Origin: Eretmocerus hayati
Lineage: Eukaryota; Arthropoda; Insecta; Hymenoptera; Aphelinidae
Reading direction: 5' to 3'
DNA length: 64,000 bases
Assembly: GCA_029851415.1 (NCBI GenBank)
Contig: CM056744.1
Location: 71,046,172 to 71,110,171, forward strand
The position numbers were made by a program, and so were the translations under genes. Each line of letters opens with the position of its first letter. The stretch's first letter is position 1. This document shows positions 1-11,243 of this stretch, in pieces. The notes under the pieces are model-generated. The model saw only the letters and a program-made list of their open reading frames with translations, was not told the origin of the DNA and ran no database searches.

Positions 1-415
1 GTTTCTGACAAAAACTGCCGTAACTTGGCTTCCATGGGTCAAAATGAGACGTTCTTCGCCTCATTTTGAAGCTCTTTTCAACAGCTACTTAAGTATGTAG
101 GATTCGAGGATGATATCAATCTTGGGAAATGATTTAGAGTACATGAATAAGTGTTCCAAAGTTACCCCGGTTTCTGGAAAAAATACATTTCTGTCAGTTA
201 TTACTCTACAAAATTGAAAGTTCGTGAAAATACTCCAATGTAACAATGTATTCATCCAGATATGTGTACATACCAGTGAAATATAGCTCGGCTACCTTGG
301 ATTCGACCTGATAAAGTCGGAACTACAGCACTTTTTCCGAAAGACTGTTTGTACGGTTAAAAACGCACTTTTGAAGAAGTCATCTTATGAACGGATTAAT
401 ACCTGATGCAGGCCC
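1..415. repeat. Left arm of a long inverted repeat (pairs with 3181-3595)
   Basis: The first bases (gtttctgacaaaaactgccg) reappear as their reverse complement at the end of 3181-3595, and the match continues with scattered differences to about 415. The arm contains the dispersed motif ttccaaagttaccccgg. The left end may lie outside the window. The two arms enclose the minus-strand R1-like retrotransposon, so this looks like a foldback-type element with another element in its loop. Confidence 0.85.
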
Positions 416-744
416 TCGCGCCAATGCAAAACATTGGTTATGCTTGTCTCAAGTGGAGGGAACCGGTATTAAGGCCTCAGGATCCTTTGCCTAGCCAACT
501 GTGCGTGATAACCACTCTTCCATGGGTTGTTCCAAAGTTACCCCCCGTGTTCCAAAATTGCCCCGGTTGACGGTCCCTTGTCCTTGACCAAACCGAGAAT
601 TATTGATCACCTATTCGAAGGGGAATTTATTAATTTCCATGAGACTGATATATGTGACATATTTAATATATACGTATCTGTGATTTTTGTCTACAGACAA
701 ATGGAGGACCATCAATCAATCAATCAATCTCTCTCTCTCTCTTT
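416..744. other. Non-coding spacer inside the inverted repeat
   Basis: No gene is seen. Two further copies of the ttccaaagttacccc-type motif occur near 530-570. The stretch ends in a CAAT/CT microsatellite (about 711-745) that abuts the 3' end of the minus-strand retrotransposon. Confidence 0.5.
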
Positions 745-3165
745 TTTTCTCCTTTTAAGGTGGTTAGAGGGCAAAATCTGTCTCAAGATCCTTCGGGTCC
801 GTCCCCAGACACCGGGCTGGTTCAGCTTACGCGGACTACGCATAGCCCACGCAGGCTATACTAGGCGGGGCACGGGTTTGGGTGGGGCCCACCGAAGGGT
901 GGGCCCGGCCGTGTAATATCCCTCTCCCCTTGGTGTCCGATACCTAGGGCATCGGACAATCAAGAAGGAGATCCACCTGCATCTGCCATCTCATCCCGGA
1001 ACCGCGTGAGCATTACTTCAGGATGAGCGGCATGTCTCGCGCTCGATTGCGAGCGTTCCTCTTCTCCATCTTCTCTCTTCGTCCACTTGTCGGCATCTTC
1101 TATCTTCATTCTTCATTGTTCCCCCTCTTTCTTCTTTCTTCCCTCTTCTTTCTTCTTTCTCCCCTCTTCAGCGCATCATATTCCTCCTGGAATCATTTGG
1201 GCCTCTTCTGTTTTCATCGGCAGACTCACTGTAATTCGCCGGCATCGAGGCGCCTCACTTCCCTCTCTTTCTCCTCCTTGCGGGTCATCACCAGTCTGAT
1301 GTATCCGGTGACTCTATCCCATGTCTCCTGGTTGCGGAGCAAGTACGGGACGAGATTCTCAGGTATTAGTTGAACACCCAGCCATCTATCCAGCTCGGCG
1401 CGCTCTCTCCGGGTGTCGCTGCACTTGAACAAGGCATGATCGGCGGCATCCCAGTCGTCCCCGCATGACTGACATGCTGGGGTCGTCCTCTTCTTGAACC
1501 TGGTTAGATAGGAGCCGAAGTAACCATGATCGCTCAGTGCCTGAGTCGTCCAGTAGTCCATCTCTCCGTGGGAACGTTCCGCCCACTTGGCTATGTCACG
1601 GATCAACCGGTGCGTCCATCTGCCATTCGGGAATGGCGAGTCCCACTCAGTTTGCCACAGTTCGAGGGTGGTTTCCTTCTCGTTGTCACGGATGATCTCC
1701 TTCATCGTCGGAGTGAGTACTCGTTCGGCTCCGATCACTTTCTGGCGATCCCAGATCCTTACTAACTCCGCGACGAGCAAGTGGATGGGCGGAGTACTCG
1801 CCAATACGTGAGCCGCATCTCCTGACACGGTGCGATAGGCACGAGTACTCCTCAGGGCCGCTCTTCGATGGACAGGCCCCATTCTCTTCTCGATGATGGT
1901 CTTCTCTACTCTCTTTCCACATACGGGTGCACCGTACAGCATGATGGAGGTGGTGACGGTGTTGAGAAGTGCGCGCCTCTTTTTCTTGGGTCCTCCGATA
2001 TTCGGCATGAGCCGCTGGAGCGCCGCATCGACCCTGCTACCCTTCTGGGCGGCTTCCTGGATGTGCTTTCTGAACGACCACTTGTCGTCGAGCCATACAC
2101 CGAGGTATTTCAGCTCTGTTTTCCGTGGAATCTTTTGCCCGTTGATATAAAACCGGGGTAAGTCAAACTTCCTACGCCTTGTGACCACGATTGCTTCGCA
2201 CTTCTTGACAGCGAGCTCCAGAAGCCTGCTAATTATCCACTCGTAGACTCGGGCCAGCGCTTCGTTCGCGCGTCTACCCAAGAGTTCCTCGTTGTCAGCC
2301 CATACTATGAGTCCCGCGTCGTCCACAAAAGCCACTATTATCACTCCTTCTGTCAGTTCGATAGACAGTAAGCTGTCGTACTGGGTGTTCCAGTTGAACG
2401 GCCCCGAAACCGATCCCTGTCCGATTCCGGCGGACAGTCCCCGAATCTCTTGTCGCTCGTCGGTGTCGTACACGAGGGTCCTGTTCCGCAGGTAGTCACT
2501 CGTGACGGCTTGTAGATGGGGGGGGCACTTTACCTGCTAGAGATTGATAAACTTGCTCCCAGCTCACGCAGTTCGATGCGTTCTTCATGTCCGACGCAAT
2601 GATGGCACAGAATCCTGCTCTTCCTTGGTATGGGTTCCCTACCGACGCTTGAACCCGTTCTTGGACCGCCTCGATCACGTGAACAGGGCTCCGTCCCTTC
2701 CGGAACCCGGACTGCATTGGTGATAGCCCACCTCCTTCTTCGTAGGCTTTCTCCACCCTATTGAGCACCATCCTCTCGTACATTTTCCCGATATTGTCGA
2801 GCATGCTGAGAGGGCGTTGACCTCCTTGACCCTTACGTATCAGGACCAGCTTCTGGCGTTTCCACTTGTCCGGGAAAATTCCCGCGCTCAGACAGATGTT
2901 GAAAAGGTCGAGGGGTAAATCTGGTTTGTATTTGAAGACCAGTTTCAGAGCCTCGTTTGGAATGGAGTCCAGGCCAGGGGCCTTGCCGTTTGGCAGCCTC
3001 TTCGCCGCTATGAGTAGCTCTTGCATAGTGAAGAGCGGGATGGGGTCTTCGCTCTCCGTGGGGAATGTAACTCTGGGTTCTATTGCTGGGAAGAGGTCTT
3101 CCACGATGTTGCGCAATGTTGCTGCATCGGTTGGTGCTGGTCTCTCTCTCTCTCTCCCTCTCTCC
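745..3165 (-). mobile_element. R1-clade non-LTR retrotransposon, copy 1, 5'-truncated
   Basis: The minus-strand element consists of a reverse transcriptase reading frame (1226-3165), a pyrimidine-rich 3' UTR on the plus strand, and an A-rich tail against a (CT)n run near 720-750. The 5' junction at about 3140-3165 is also a (CT)n run on the plus strand. The copy begins inside the RT domain, so the endonuclease and gag-like ORF are absent, as expected of 5'-truncated target-primed insertions. A second copy lies on the opposite strand at 5232-6466 and shares both the C-terminal coding region and the start of the 3' UTR. Confidence 0.8.
1226..3165 (-). pseudogene. R1-like reverse transcriptase with C-terminal zinc finger, frameshifted
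   Basis: The product would be the RT of an R1-clade retrotransposon, which copies element RNA into a nicked chromosomal target. The upstream frame (to 2496) carries the N-terminal RT block with NGKAPGLDSIPNEAL and the FRKGRSP block. The downstream frame (2473-1226) carries GQGSVSGP, the catalytic FVDD, the thumb region and a terminal CQSCG...H...C zinc finger typical of the R1/jockey group. The two frames are offset at a run of nine G at about 2518-2526, consistent with a homopolymer indel that is either real decay or an assembly error. The reading frame is open up to the (GA)n junction near 3160, so no authentic start codon is present. Endonuclease is missing by truncation. Confidence 0.85.
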
Positions 3166-3180
3166 CTGCCTGCATCTCTC

Positions 3181-3595
3181 GGCCTGCATCAGGTATTAAT
3201 CCGTTCATAAGCTGACTTCTTCAAAAGTGCGTTTTTAACCCTACAAACAGTCTTTCGGAAAAAGTGGTTTAGTTCCGACTTTATCAGGGCGAATCCAAGG
3301 TAGCCGAGCTATATTTCACTTATATGTACACATATCTGGATGAATACATTGTTACATTGAAGTATTTTCACGAACTTTCAATTTTGTGGAGTAATAACTG
3401 ACAGAAATGTATTCTTTCCAGAAACCGGGGTAACTTTGGAACACTTATTCATGTACTCTAAATCATTTCCCAAGATTTATATTATCCTTGAATCCTACAT
3501 ACTTGAAAAGCCGTTGATAAGAGCTTCAAAATGAGCCGAAGAACGTCTCATTTCGACCCATGGAAGCCAAGTTACGGCAGTTTTTGTCAGAAACC
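3181..3595. repeat. Right arm of the long inverted repeat
   Basis: This is the reverse complement of 1-415 with scattered substitutions. It starts at ggcctgcatcagg and ends at cagtttttgtcagaaac. It contains ggggtaactttggaacac, the reverse of the motif in the left arm. Confidence 0.85.
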
Positions 3596-4245
3596 GACTG
3601 TGAAGGTATTTTCCTCCTCGAGAGTTAGCCACGACGCGAGCAGCGAGGTATGCTGAAGGTGTCTATGCTCGATTGTAGAGGTTGAATTCAACCAAATAGA
3701 CTTTCACTATAGGTCAATGGAAAGCTAAGACACTCAGCTTTCGATTACTGATGATGAAAATCGATGGCGTGACCTAGTTCATGAATCAATTGACGAAAAT
3801 AGTAATGATGATGATTTCTGTTCCAAAGTTACCCCAATCCGTGTCTAACTTTGGAACACGACTTTCAGCGCTCAATGCTCCAACCAGATATGTCCAAATA
3901 GACCTTATGAACATCGCAATCGAAAGCTGAAACTGTAAGTTTTCGATCGACCACACATACAATGCACTTCTGATGTAAGACGTACAAGTTTCGCGAAGTT
4001 GATGAAAAAAACCGCGATTTTTGTTCCAAAGTCACCCCGGTTGACGGCATATCACAGTTCGTGAATAGCTATATGATACTAAAAATAAAATAATAGCACC
4101 GAGGATGAATACTCCATAGGTTACAATACAATAACGTCAACAAGGGCTCGCAGAAAATATCACAGTCATATATGAGTCTCGTGACGCAAGGTCACGTATG
4201 AAGGGTAATCCTCTTAGTCAAAAGGGAAGAATATAAGAACAGATA
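3596..4245. other. Non-coding; dispersed TTCCAAAGTTACCCC motifs
   Basis: No gene is supported. The motif ttccaaagttacccc or its reverse occurs near 3820, 3850 and 4022, and the last is followed by ggttgacgg as at 565-576. This suggests these flanks belong to the same repeat family as the arms at 1-415 and 3181-3595. Confidence 0.5.
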
Positions 4246-5138
4246 CACTACCGGTCACAATTTTGTGAGTTGAACTAGTCGGCTCTATTTGACCGTGGAG
4301 GACTCTCCCAGAGCTCATTTTGAAGGTTTTTCCACGTATTTTGAGATGGCATTACTCATTTTTATCCGTCCGGATCGGGATCTTTCCAATTCGAGCTTGG
4401 AAAAGTGTCAATTTCAACGATTTTTGAGAGAATCTTTTGGCTCGTGCCCATTTGAGCCACATGAATGTTTCAATATCGAAGTTGTGGGATACAAAAGTAC
4501 AATTCTACAGCTTCAAAATCCGTTTTTGAACGTCCCTCTACGCTACTCCCAGTCCGAGCTATGACACTTTCTCTGAGGGGATATTTCTCGCAAAAAATAG
4601 TATTCCAATTTGAGAGAGATACGGAGATGCATTTTTATGAAGTATAATCATCATTTCTGTCATCTTTCAGCTATATCTTGATTGAGGGAACAAGAAACCT
4701 TTGAAATATATCCAAAAGTGAATTTTCTCGTCATTTTTGAATACAGGTGCTAGTTTTCGCAAAAAATCTCCCCTCAGAGAAAGTATCATAGCTCAGACTG
4801 GAAGCGGCATAGAGGGACGTTCGAAAACGGATCTTGAAGCTCTGGAATTGTTCTTTTGTATCCCACAACTCCCATATTGAAACATTCATAAGGCTCAAAT
4901 TGGCACGAGCCAAAAGATTCTCTCGAAAATCGTTGAAATTGACACTTTTCCAAGCTCAAATGCGGAAGATCCCGATCCGTACGGATAGAAATGAATAATG
5001 CCATCTTAGAGTACGTCGAGAAGAACCTTCAAAATGAGCTTCAGAAGAGTCCTCTACGGTCGAATAGAGCCGATTAGTTCAACTCACAAAATTAAAAAAG
5101 AAAAATTTTGGGTGAGCTCATACTTTTGACCGGTAGTG
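4246..5138. mobile_element. Palindromic Tc1/mariner-type MITE
   Basis: The element is bounded by CACTACCGGTC at 4246 and its complement GACCGGTAGTG ending at 5138, with TA immediately outside on both sides, the target duplication of the Tc1/mariner superfamily. Long arms (about 4246-4600 and 4748-5138) are reverse complements of each other with moderate divergence, leaving a loop of about 150 bp. There is no transposase, so it is non-autonomous. Open frames within it are shadows of the palindrome. Confidence 0.85.
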
Positions 5139-5231
5139 TAAGAGAAAGCCCAGGTCACTCGAAGATTGAAATGTTGCATCCCGCTCACTATCTGACCCAG
5201 TATCAGATGATGAGAGAGAGAAAGAGAGAGA

Positions 5232-6466
5232 CCAAGGAAAAGAGGCCCGCACTTCTCAACACCGTCACCACCTCCATCATGCTGTACGGTGCACCCGTGT
5301 GGGGAAAGAGAGTAGAGAAGACCATCATCGTGAAGAGAATGGGGCCTGTCCACCGGAGAGCAGCCCTGAAGAGTATCCGTGCCTACCGCATCGTGTCAGG
5401 AGATGCGGCTTACGTACTGGCGAGTACTCTGCCCATCCACTTGCTCGTCGCGGAGCTAGCGAGGATCTGGGACCGCCAGAAAGTGATCGGAGCCGAACGA
5501 GTGCTGACTCCGACAATGAGGGAGATCATCCACGACAACGAGAAGGAGACCACCCTCGAACAGTGGCAAACTGAGTGGGATTCGCCATTTGCGAATGGCA
5601 GATGGACGCACCGGTTGATCCGTGACGTAGCCAAGTGAGCAGAACGCACCCACGGAGAGATGGACTACTGGACGACGCAGGCACTGAGTGATCACGGTTG
5701 CTTCGGTGCTTAGCTGACCCGGATCAAGAAGAGGACATCCCCAGCATGTCAGTCATGCGGGGACAACTGGGATGACGCTGAACACGCCATGTTCACGTGC
5801 AACGACACCCGAAGGGAGCGCGCCGAGTTGGATGAATGGCTGGGTACTCAACTAACACCTGAGAACCTCCCCCCGTACTTGCTCCGCAACCAGGAGACAT
5901 GGGGTAGAGTCACCAGATACATTGAGCTGGTGATGACCCGTGACGAGGAGAAAGAAGGGGAAGTGAGGCGCCTCGAAGCAGGCGAATCACAGTGAGTCTG
6001 CCGACTCAAACAGAAGAAGTCCAAATTATTCCAGGAGGAATATGATGAACTGAAGAGGGAAGAAAGAAGGGAGAAGAAAGAAGAAAGAAGAGAGAAGAGA
6101 GGAGATCGAAAAAAAAAGAGTGGGAAAAGATCGAAGAAGGAGCAACAACACCTGCGAGTCGTGAGAAAAGACAGTCGCTCGGTCCTGAGCGCGATACGCC
6201 TCCCACTCTGAAGTAATGCTAACGCGGTTCCGGGGTGGGTTGGTTAGATAGTGGTTGGCTGCCCCCAGTTCTGCAGTGATGACTTGCCAACACTGTAGGG
6301 CTGAGAGCAGATGGTTTTAGCCCCCAGGGCACACGGGCGCTGGATTCATGCTCATCCAGTTCACCGGGTGGGCAAAATGTAAGCGCTCATGGTCTGCTGG
6401 TGGGACATTCAATAGGGATGTCCTGTCATCAAATTTTTCCTTATATTCCACTCCAAAAAAAAAAAA
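5232..6466 (+). mobile_element. R1-clade non-LTR retrotransposon, copy 2, severely 5'-truncated
   Basis: Homology to copy 1 begins abruptly at about 5232, immediately after a GA-rich stretch (5214-5230). It continues through the C-terminal RT region and purine-rich 3' UTR to a run of 12 A at 6455-6466, followed by gaagagagagagac. The last part of the 3' UTR (about 6240-6450) differs from copy 1, so the two may be related subfamilies. Confidence 0.8.
5234..5995 (+). pseudogene. C-terminal part of R1-like reverse transcriptase, two in-frame stops
   Basis: The translation closely matches the C-terminal half of the minus-strand copy (RPALLNTVTTSIMLYGAPVW onward) and ends with the same CQSCG...H...C zinc finger. 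A TGA at 5636-5638 replaces the Trp codon found in copy 1, and a TAG lies at 5711-5713. The frame is otherwise continuous to the TGA at 5993-5995. The catalytic domain is absent by truncation, so this copy is dead. Confidence 0.85.
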
Positions 6467-9189
6467 GAAGAGAGAGAGACGGAGAAAAATAACGAAGCAC
6501 GTGAGCGAGGCGGAGATAGTATGAAACGTCTGAGAACTCATTTCAATGTAACTTTTTCGGAAGTATGAAGTTTTGATTTGGAATCTTCCTATAATGATCA
6601 TTTGATGAGAGGAAGCTTCACGAAATGTAACCGAGTCCAACACTAACGAGGAGAGGTCCAACCCTGGGGTTTCTGGATCTTGACGGGACTTGGGAATCGT
6701 CTTGTTTTCGTCAGGAATGTAGGCATCTCCGAGGTTCTTCATCCAATGGGCATCCGATCTCGAGATACAGCTATGGGGATCAGCATTGCCCATATAGGCT
6801 CATGTCAAAATCACACATATATAGATATACTGGCGATGCTGATCTCTATCGCTGTATCCAAGGATAAGAGGCCCATTGGATCGAAATCTTTGAGATACCT
6901 TTAATTTTCACCAAAATAAGATGGTTCTCAGAGTTTGGAACGAATCCAGGACCCGCAAGGTTGGACCTTTGCTTGTAAGCAGATATGGATATGATTGATC
7001 ATTGTGTGGATTCGATCGATCCATAACAGCGTGTGAATACCCTTGATGAACAATCTTCCACGCTTAGGTCTACTATTCGCTATGGTCACGAATGAGCTAT
7101 ATAAAAAAAGTAGACTGCAGCGCCGGCAATGGCAGAAAATAACCTCAGACTGTGGTGGGCTTAGCAAGTTACGTGGCCGCTGTGGGGGGAGAGCGGGGAA
7201 GCCGAGATAAAACGGACATGGAAATGTTGAATGTCTGTTTCAGGCCCACCACGGCGTAATGCACGAGCTAGCCACTAGATGTCTCGCGGAAGGAATTGGA
7301 CCATAGCGAATATGTGACTACCACAATCTCAACCTCGCTAGCTATCAAAATGATGAATCAGTGTATTGATTCCTCCTGTTCCATGTTGAAACTCGGGACA
7401 TGGCTGTGCCCAGATTATTACGTATTGATTGGTTTTAATTCGCATATCTCGCTTTAGAGTCACGATTCGATGCGAGAGTGGATCTCATCAATGTGTCTAC
7501 GGCTTCATGTACATGAGAATTGAGTCTATCCGATGTGTTATTGAGGGACAAAAATGCAGATTCTTCGGTTGAAAGCAATAGAACCGGGTGCTATTTTCCC
7601 ATTTGAAAGTACAGAAAGAATGCTATCTCCATATGCTGTGATGAAAGATGCTTTCCATCTGAATTTTTCGAGTACTTCGCGGTTCAAAGTAGCAGAGTGT
7701 CAATCTCCAACCTTTTTCGGTTTTTACTTCGAACTTGAAGCACTTTCGAGCATAAATGGTGAGAATGGAAAATATCTATCTGATCAAATTCTATCGTTGC
7801 TATTGAATTTTTTTTCCCATGGCAGGCTTTGGCGAGACAGAAAATGGAAAAAACGTCATTTTCCGCTAATTTTGAGATTTTCTGAGAGATTTCGTCATGA
7901 AATGCAAACGTGATTGATACCAAATAAAAGTAAAAGAAGAGAGCAACATTCTTATTCCCCATCGATCTTCCGCCAGACCTTATTCCGTTCGACTAGTCAC
8001 CCTCCGAAGTTGAAAATCCACGCGAATCCGACAGAAAAAAGTGTGTTTTTGATACCTGGACCTCATTCTCCATCAACCAAAACACCCATGAAAGTGATAT
8101 CTTCAATCCAAGAACACGACCAAACAGGATTCAGAGTGTTGCATCTTCGAGAGTCCGAGTAGAGTGCGAGAAAGCACATTCGGCGTGTATTTTGAATGGG
8201 GTATTCTCCTGCCCACCACTGGGGTACGCTTGAGTTTCAAGGGGAAACACTCTACAGGTATATTCGGACACCTAAAACACGCATCTCAGTGCAATCTGGG
8301 CCCCCAAATCCCTGGAGCAGATTTGGCCTTATTCGCAACAGGTATTCGCAAAAGGTCCTTTGCACTTTTATTGATACACCTGCAGTTCTGTTGCGGATGA
8401 AGATACGGTAATTCTGCAAATTGCATCTTGTAGAGCGGGAAATTGCCATGTGCAGCTATCTTTCGATTAATGTTCACGATCCGCGTCTGAGAATGTATGA
8501 GCTATCATATTGCGCAGAATGTCGGGTTTTCACTGCTCCAGGTGCCGTTTCTAGTGAAAGAACACAATTTCGATTATTCTGATAGGTCATACGTCCTCCT
8601 ACGGGAACGTCGAAAATAACACAGCCCCACAGAAATGGGGTCTGAACCTCGGCTCTCACTATGTTATCTCTATGGGGTCACTGATCCCGATCCTGGTGTC
8701 GGTTCTTACCGATCACATCGTTTTTTCAAAATACTGGAGATCAAAACGAGGGGAAAATGGAAAATCGCTGAAGATTCTGATATGAACGTTTTTCGGGTTC
8801 GTGAACACGAATCCGATGCTATATCTCATCAACGGTCACACAAATCTGAGATATCGACTATGACTGGAGTTTTATGACGGAGAATTTGATTTTTGACTCT
8901 AAAAGAGCACAAAATTCTACGTCTAAATATGTGTTTCCAAGAATTTTTCAGTGACTTTCAGAAGGTCACACAGCGGAACAATTCAGCACTTGACGAGAAT
9001 ATGACCCACTGACCTGATGCATGACTCACCAACCCACCGGCCTGGTGAGCTGATGTATGACGTACTAACCTACCAACGTCTTTATCAGCCACATATAGCA
9101 CCATTCCGTCGGCTGGTGACCTATAGACCCCCTGACCTATGTATTTGTCATATCACCCGCCGATACGCTGACCTGCTAATCGCCCTACC
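6467..9189. other. Non-coding stretch with small imperfect palindromes
   Basis: Short open frames here show no recognisable domain. An imperfect inverted repeat lies at about 6743-6890 (catccgatctcgagatacag and its diverged complement), and a GCCCACCA/TGGTGGGC hairpin at about 7153-7250. Nothing else is supported. Confidence 0.45.
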
Positions 9190-9360
9190 TCAATGACACA
9201 CAATGCTGCCGCCATACAGTGCAAGGATATAAATACAATCCCTCAGGGATGTGAAGAAATGACGGCTGTGAAGAAATGAGGGATGATATCTTCACAGCCC
9301 TCAGGGATCGTATTTATATCCTCGCACTGTATGGCGGCAGCATTGTGGGTCTTGTGTCAG
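9190..9360. repeat. Near-perfect inverted repeat
   Basis: The stretch around 9200-9258 (acaatgctgccgccatacag and onward through ggatataaatac) is repeated in reverse at about 9285-9345, with a short loop near 9262. Outside it, TGACCT/AGGTCA-rich sequence extends the symmetry weakly from about 9000 to 9500. It is probably a MITE or foldback remnant. Confidence 0.75.
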
Positions 9361-10078
9361 ATTCATGAGTCGGTGAGTGAGGTCATACATCAGGTCACTT
9401 TGTCGTTAGATCATATGGCAGATCAGCAAATCGGTGGATTGTACGGCAGGTTAGTAGGTCAGAGAGTCACGAGGTCATATATCGGGTCAGTGAGCTACCA
9501 TCGATGAAGAGAGAACTCTATCTTGCACTGTGCGTTTGATGATATCGGAATGTTTCTAGACCGACCACTATTCAGCTGTCGACTCAATCGTTAGCAAAGT
9601 AAATTTTGAGCAACAACAGCGTAGAGCAGCCACCAGATTAGCTGAGATGTGCCGACATTGGCGTCGTGAGTATATATATCAACATATTCATAGCGTGGGG
9701 AGCGTATACTGGTGGTCGGAAGGGTCTCGCCACCCGATGCTCATGGTGCTTCGTGCTTCGGGCACCACGGGCGCAAGCCTCATTACTGGTACAAAAACTG
9801 CCAGATAAGCTCATGCTCCACATGGCTACTGGTGGTGCTGAACATACGTTACCTATATTCAATAGGAAACTGAAGCTCAGACTGTGCACCCGTCTAGACA
9901 ACAATCACAGTCTTATTTTGAAACGTTTTTAATTGTGTTTATTCATTCCAATTCCGTTCAGTTTTGTTTATGGCCAACGAATTTCGGGTTGAATTCGTTT
10001 TGTTCCATTTATCTCAATGTCATTATGTCTAGTTAGGGCGATGCAGTCACTGTGCATCGTGCACGCTGAAAGTTATTC
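9361..10078. other. Non-coding stretch
   Basis: No gene, RNA or convincing repeat is seen. Short open frames near 9600-9930 have no recognisable domain. Confidence 0.4.
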
Positions 10079-10381
10079 GCACTTTTGTCCGATGCACTCG
10101 CGATTTGAATTGAACGAGGAGAAGACGTATACGTCTTATCATCCAACTTGAGCTCGTCTTCTCGTCATTTGCCTCCAATAGCAAGAGAACCGGAGAAAAG
10201 TGGGGATTACTTGCGCGCTGGTATCTCGTAACCTATAATATGGGCAATGTGTAATTTACACTTTTATTCGATCCTCTTGCAATTTGGGTGGAATAACGAG
10301 AAGACAAACTGAAGTGAGATGATAATAAACACTCGTCTTCTCGTCGTTTTGCCCAAATCGCAAGAGAATTGGATGAAAGTG
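10079..10381. repeat. Two tandem copies of a 123-bp hairpin
   Basis: Units at 10079-10201 and 10259-10381 are both 123 bp. Each begins with a CACTTTT-type end, ends with its near complement, and contains an inner GAGAAGAC/GTCTTCTC pair. The second has longer complementary arms (CAAATTGC-type sequence against caagagaattgg). This resembles a tiny MITE family. Confidence 0.65.
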
Positions 10382-10577
10382 TCGTTTTTGGATGAACGAA
10401 ACTAATCTAAATCGAAAAGTTTCGTCTCTCCTATTCCCATTGGGAGCATCAGCTCCGGCCCCGCGGTGAGAGGATATTTCGACAAGAATACGAAATTTCG
10501 GTTCAATCTGTGATGACCAAACCTTTATGGATTTCAATTATGTTGAGACCCCATTCAACGAAACAGGAAGCGAACTA

Positions 10578-11243
10578 TCTGTAAATTGGCTCTATCAGTC
10601 TTTCCTGCTATGAGGGGAATCCGGAATTGACTCGAATCTCCATGCCCACAATGCAAGAACCGGCAATGTTGAATTGCCCAAATTCTGCACGCAGCATATT
10701 TGAGGATCGACAAAAGTCTCAGATCCGCCTCGGTTCCAATATAAGACTTGGCTCGAAATAATTAGAAGAGGAGTGTGTTCGAAATACTGTTCCGCCCCAG
10801 CCTCTCTACTTGGGCTCGTCAGAATGACGTTGGAGAGGCTTGTCATTCACAGCTATTGGAAGAATGATACGTTCAAAACAGCTGATTTTATCGCAAAAGA
10901 TGATACAAGTACTTGAGAATCCGGAGAATCGTTAGCCATCTGAGTGTGATCATGCGAAAGAACTAATGTATAGTTATTTGTACTGAAAATGGGAGAGCTC
11001 AGATTGTAGGCTTATCAAGAACCCAATGCCGGAATGATAGCAGGAAACACCGATAGAGCCAATTTATAGGTTTTTAAGAATATATCTTGCAATCAAGTCA
11101 ATTACGATTCTCCGGAATTGCGAGTACTTTTATCATCTTTTGCGATGAAATCGGCTCTTTTCAACGTATCATTCTTCCAATAGCTGTCAATGACAAGCCT
11201 CTCCAACATCATTCAGACGAGCCCAAAAGGAGAGGCTGGGGCA
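10578..11243. repeat. Palindromic element, about 140-bp arms
   Basis: Sequence 10795-10935 (cccagcctctctacttgggc and onward) is the reverse complement of about 11103-11243 with few differences. A second complementary pair, ttggctctatcagtctttcc near 10584 and its reverse near 11050, lies outside and inside these arms, so the repeat structure is rearranged. No coding capacity. Confidence 0.7.

Noticed and set aside
527..916. A 129-codon plus-strand frame
   Set aside because: It spans the microsatellite and the 3' UTR of the minus-strand R1 copy and has no domain.
9601..9810. Possible coding piece with Arg-rich start
   Set aside because: No recognisable family, and the frame breaks after about 65 codons.
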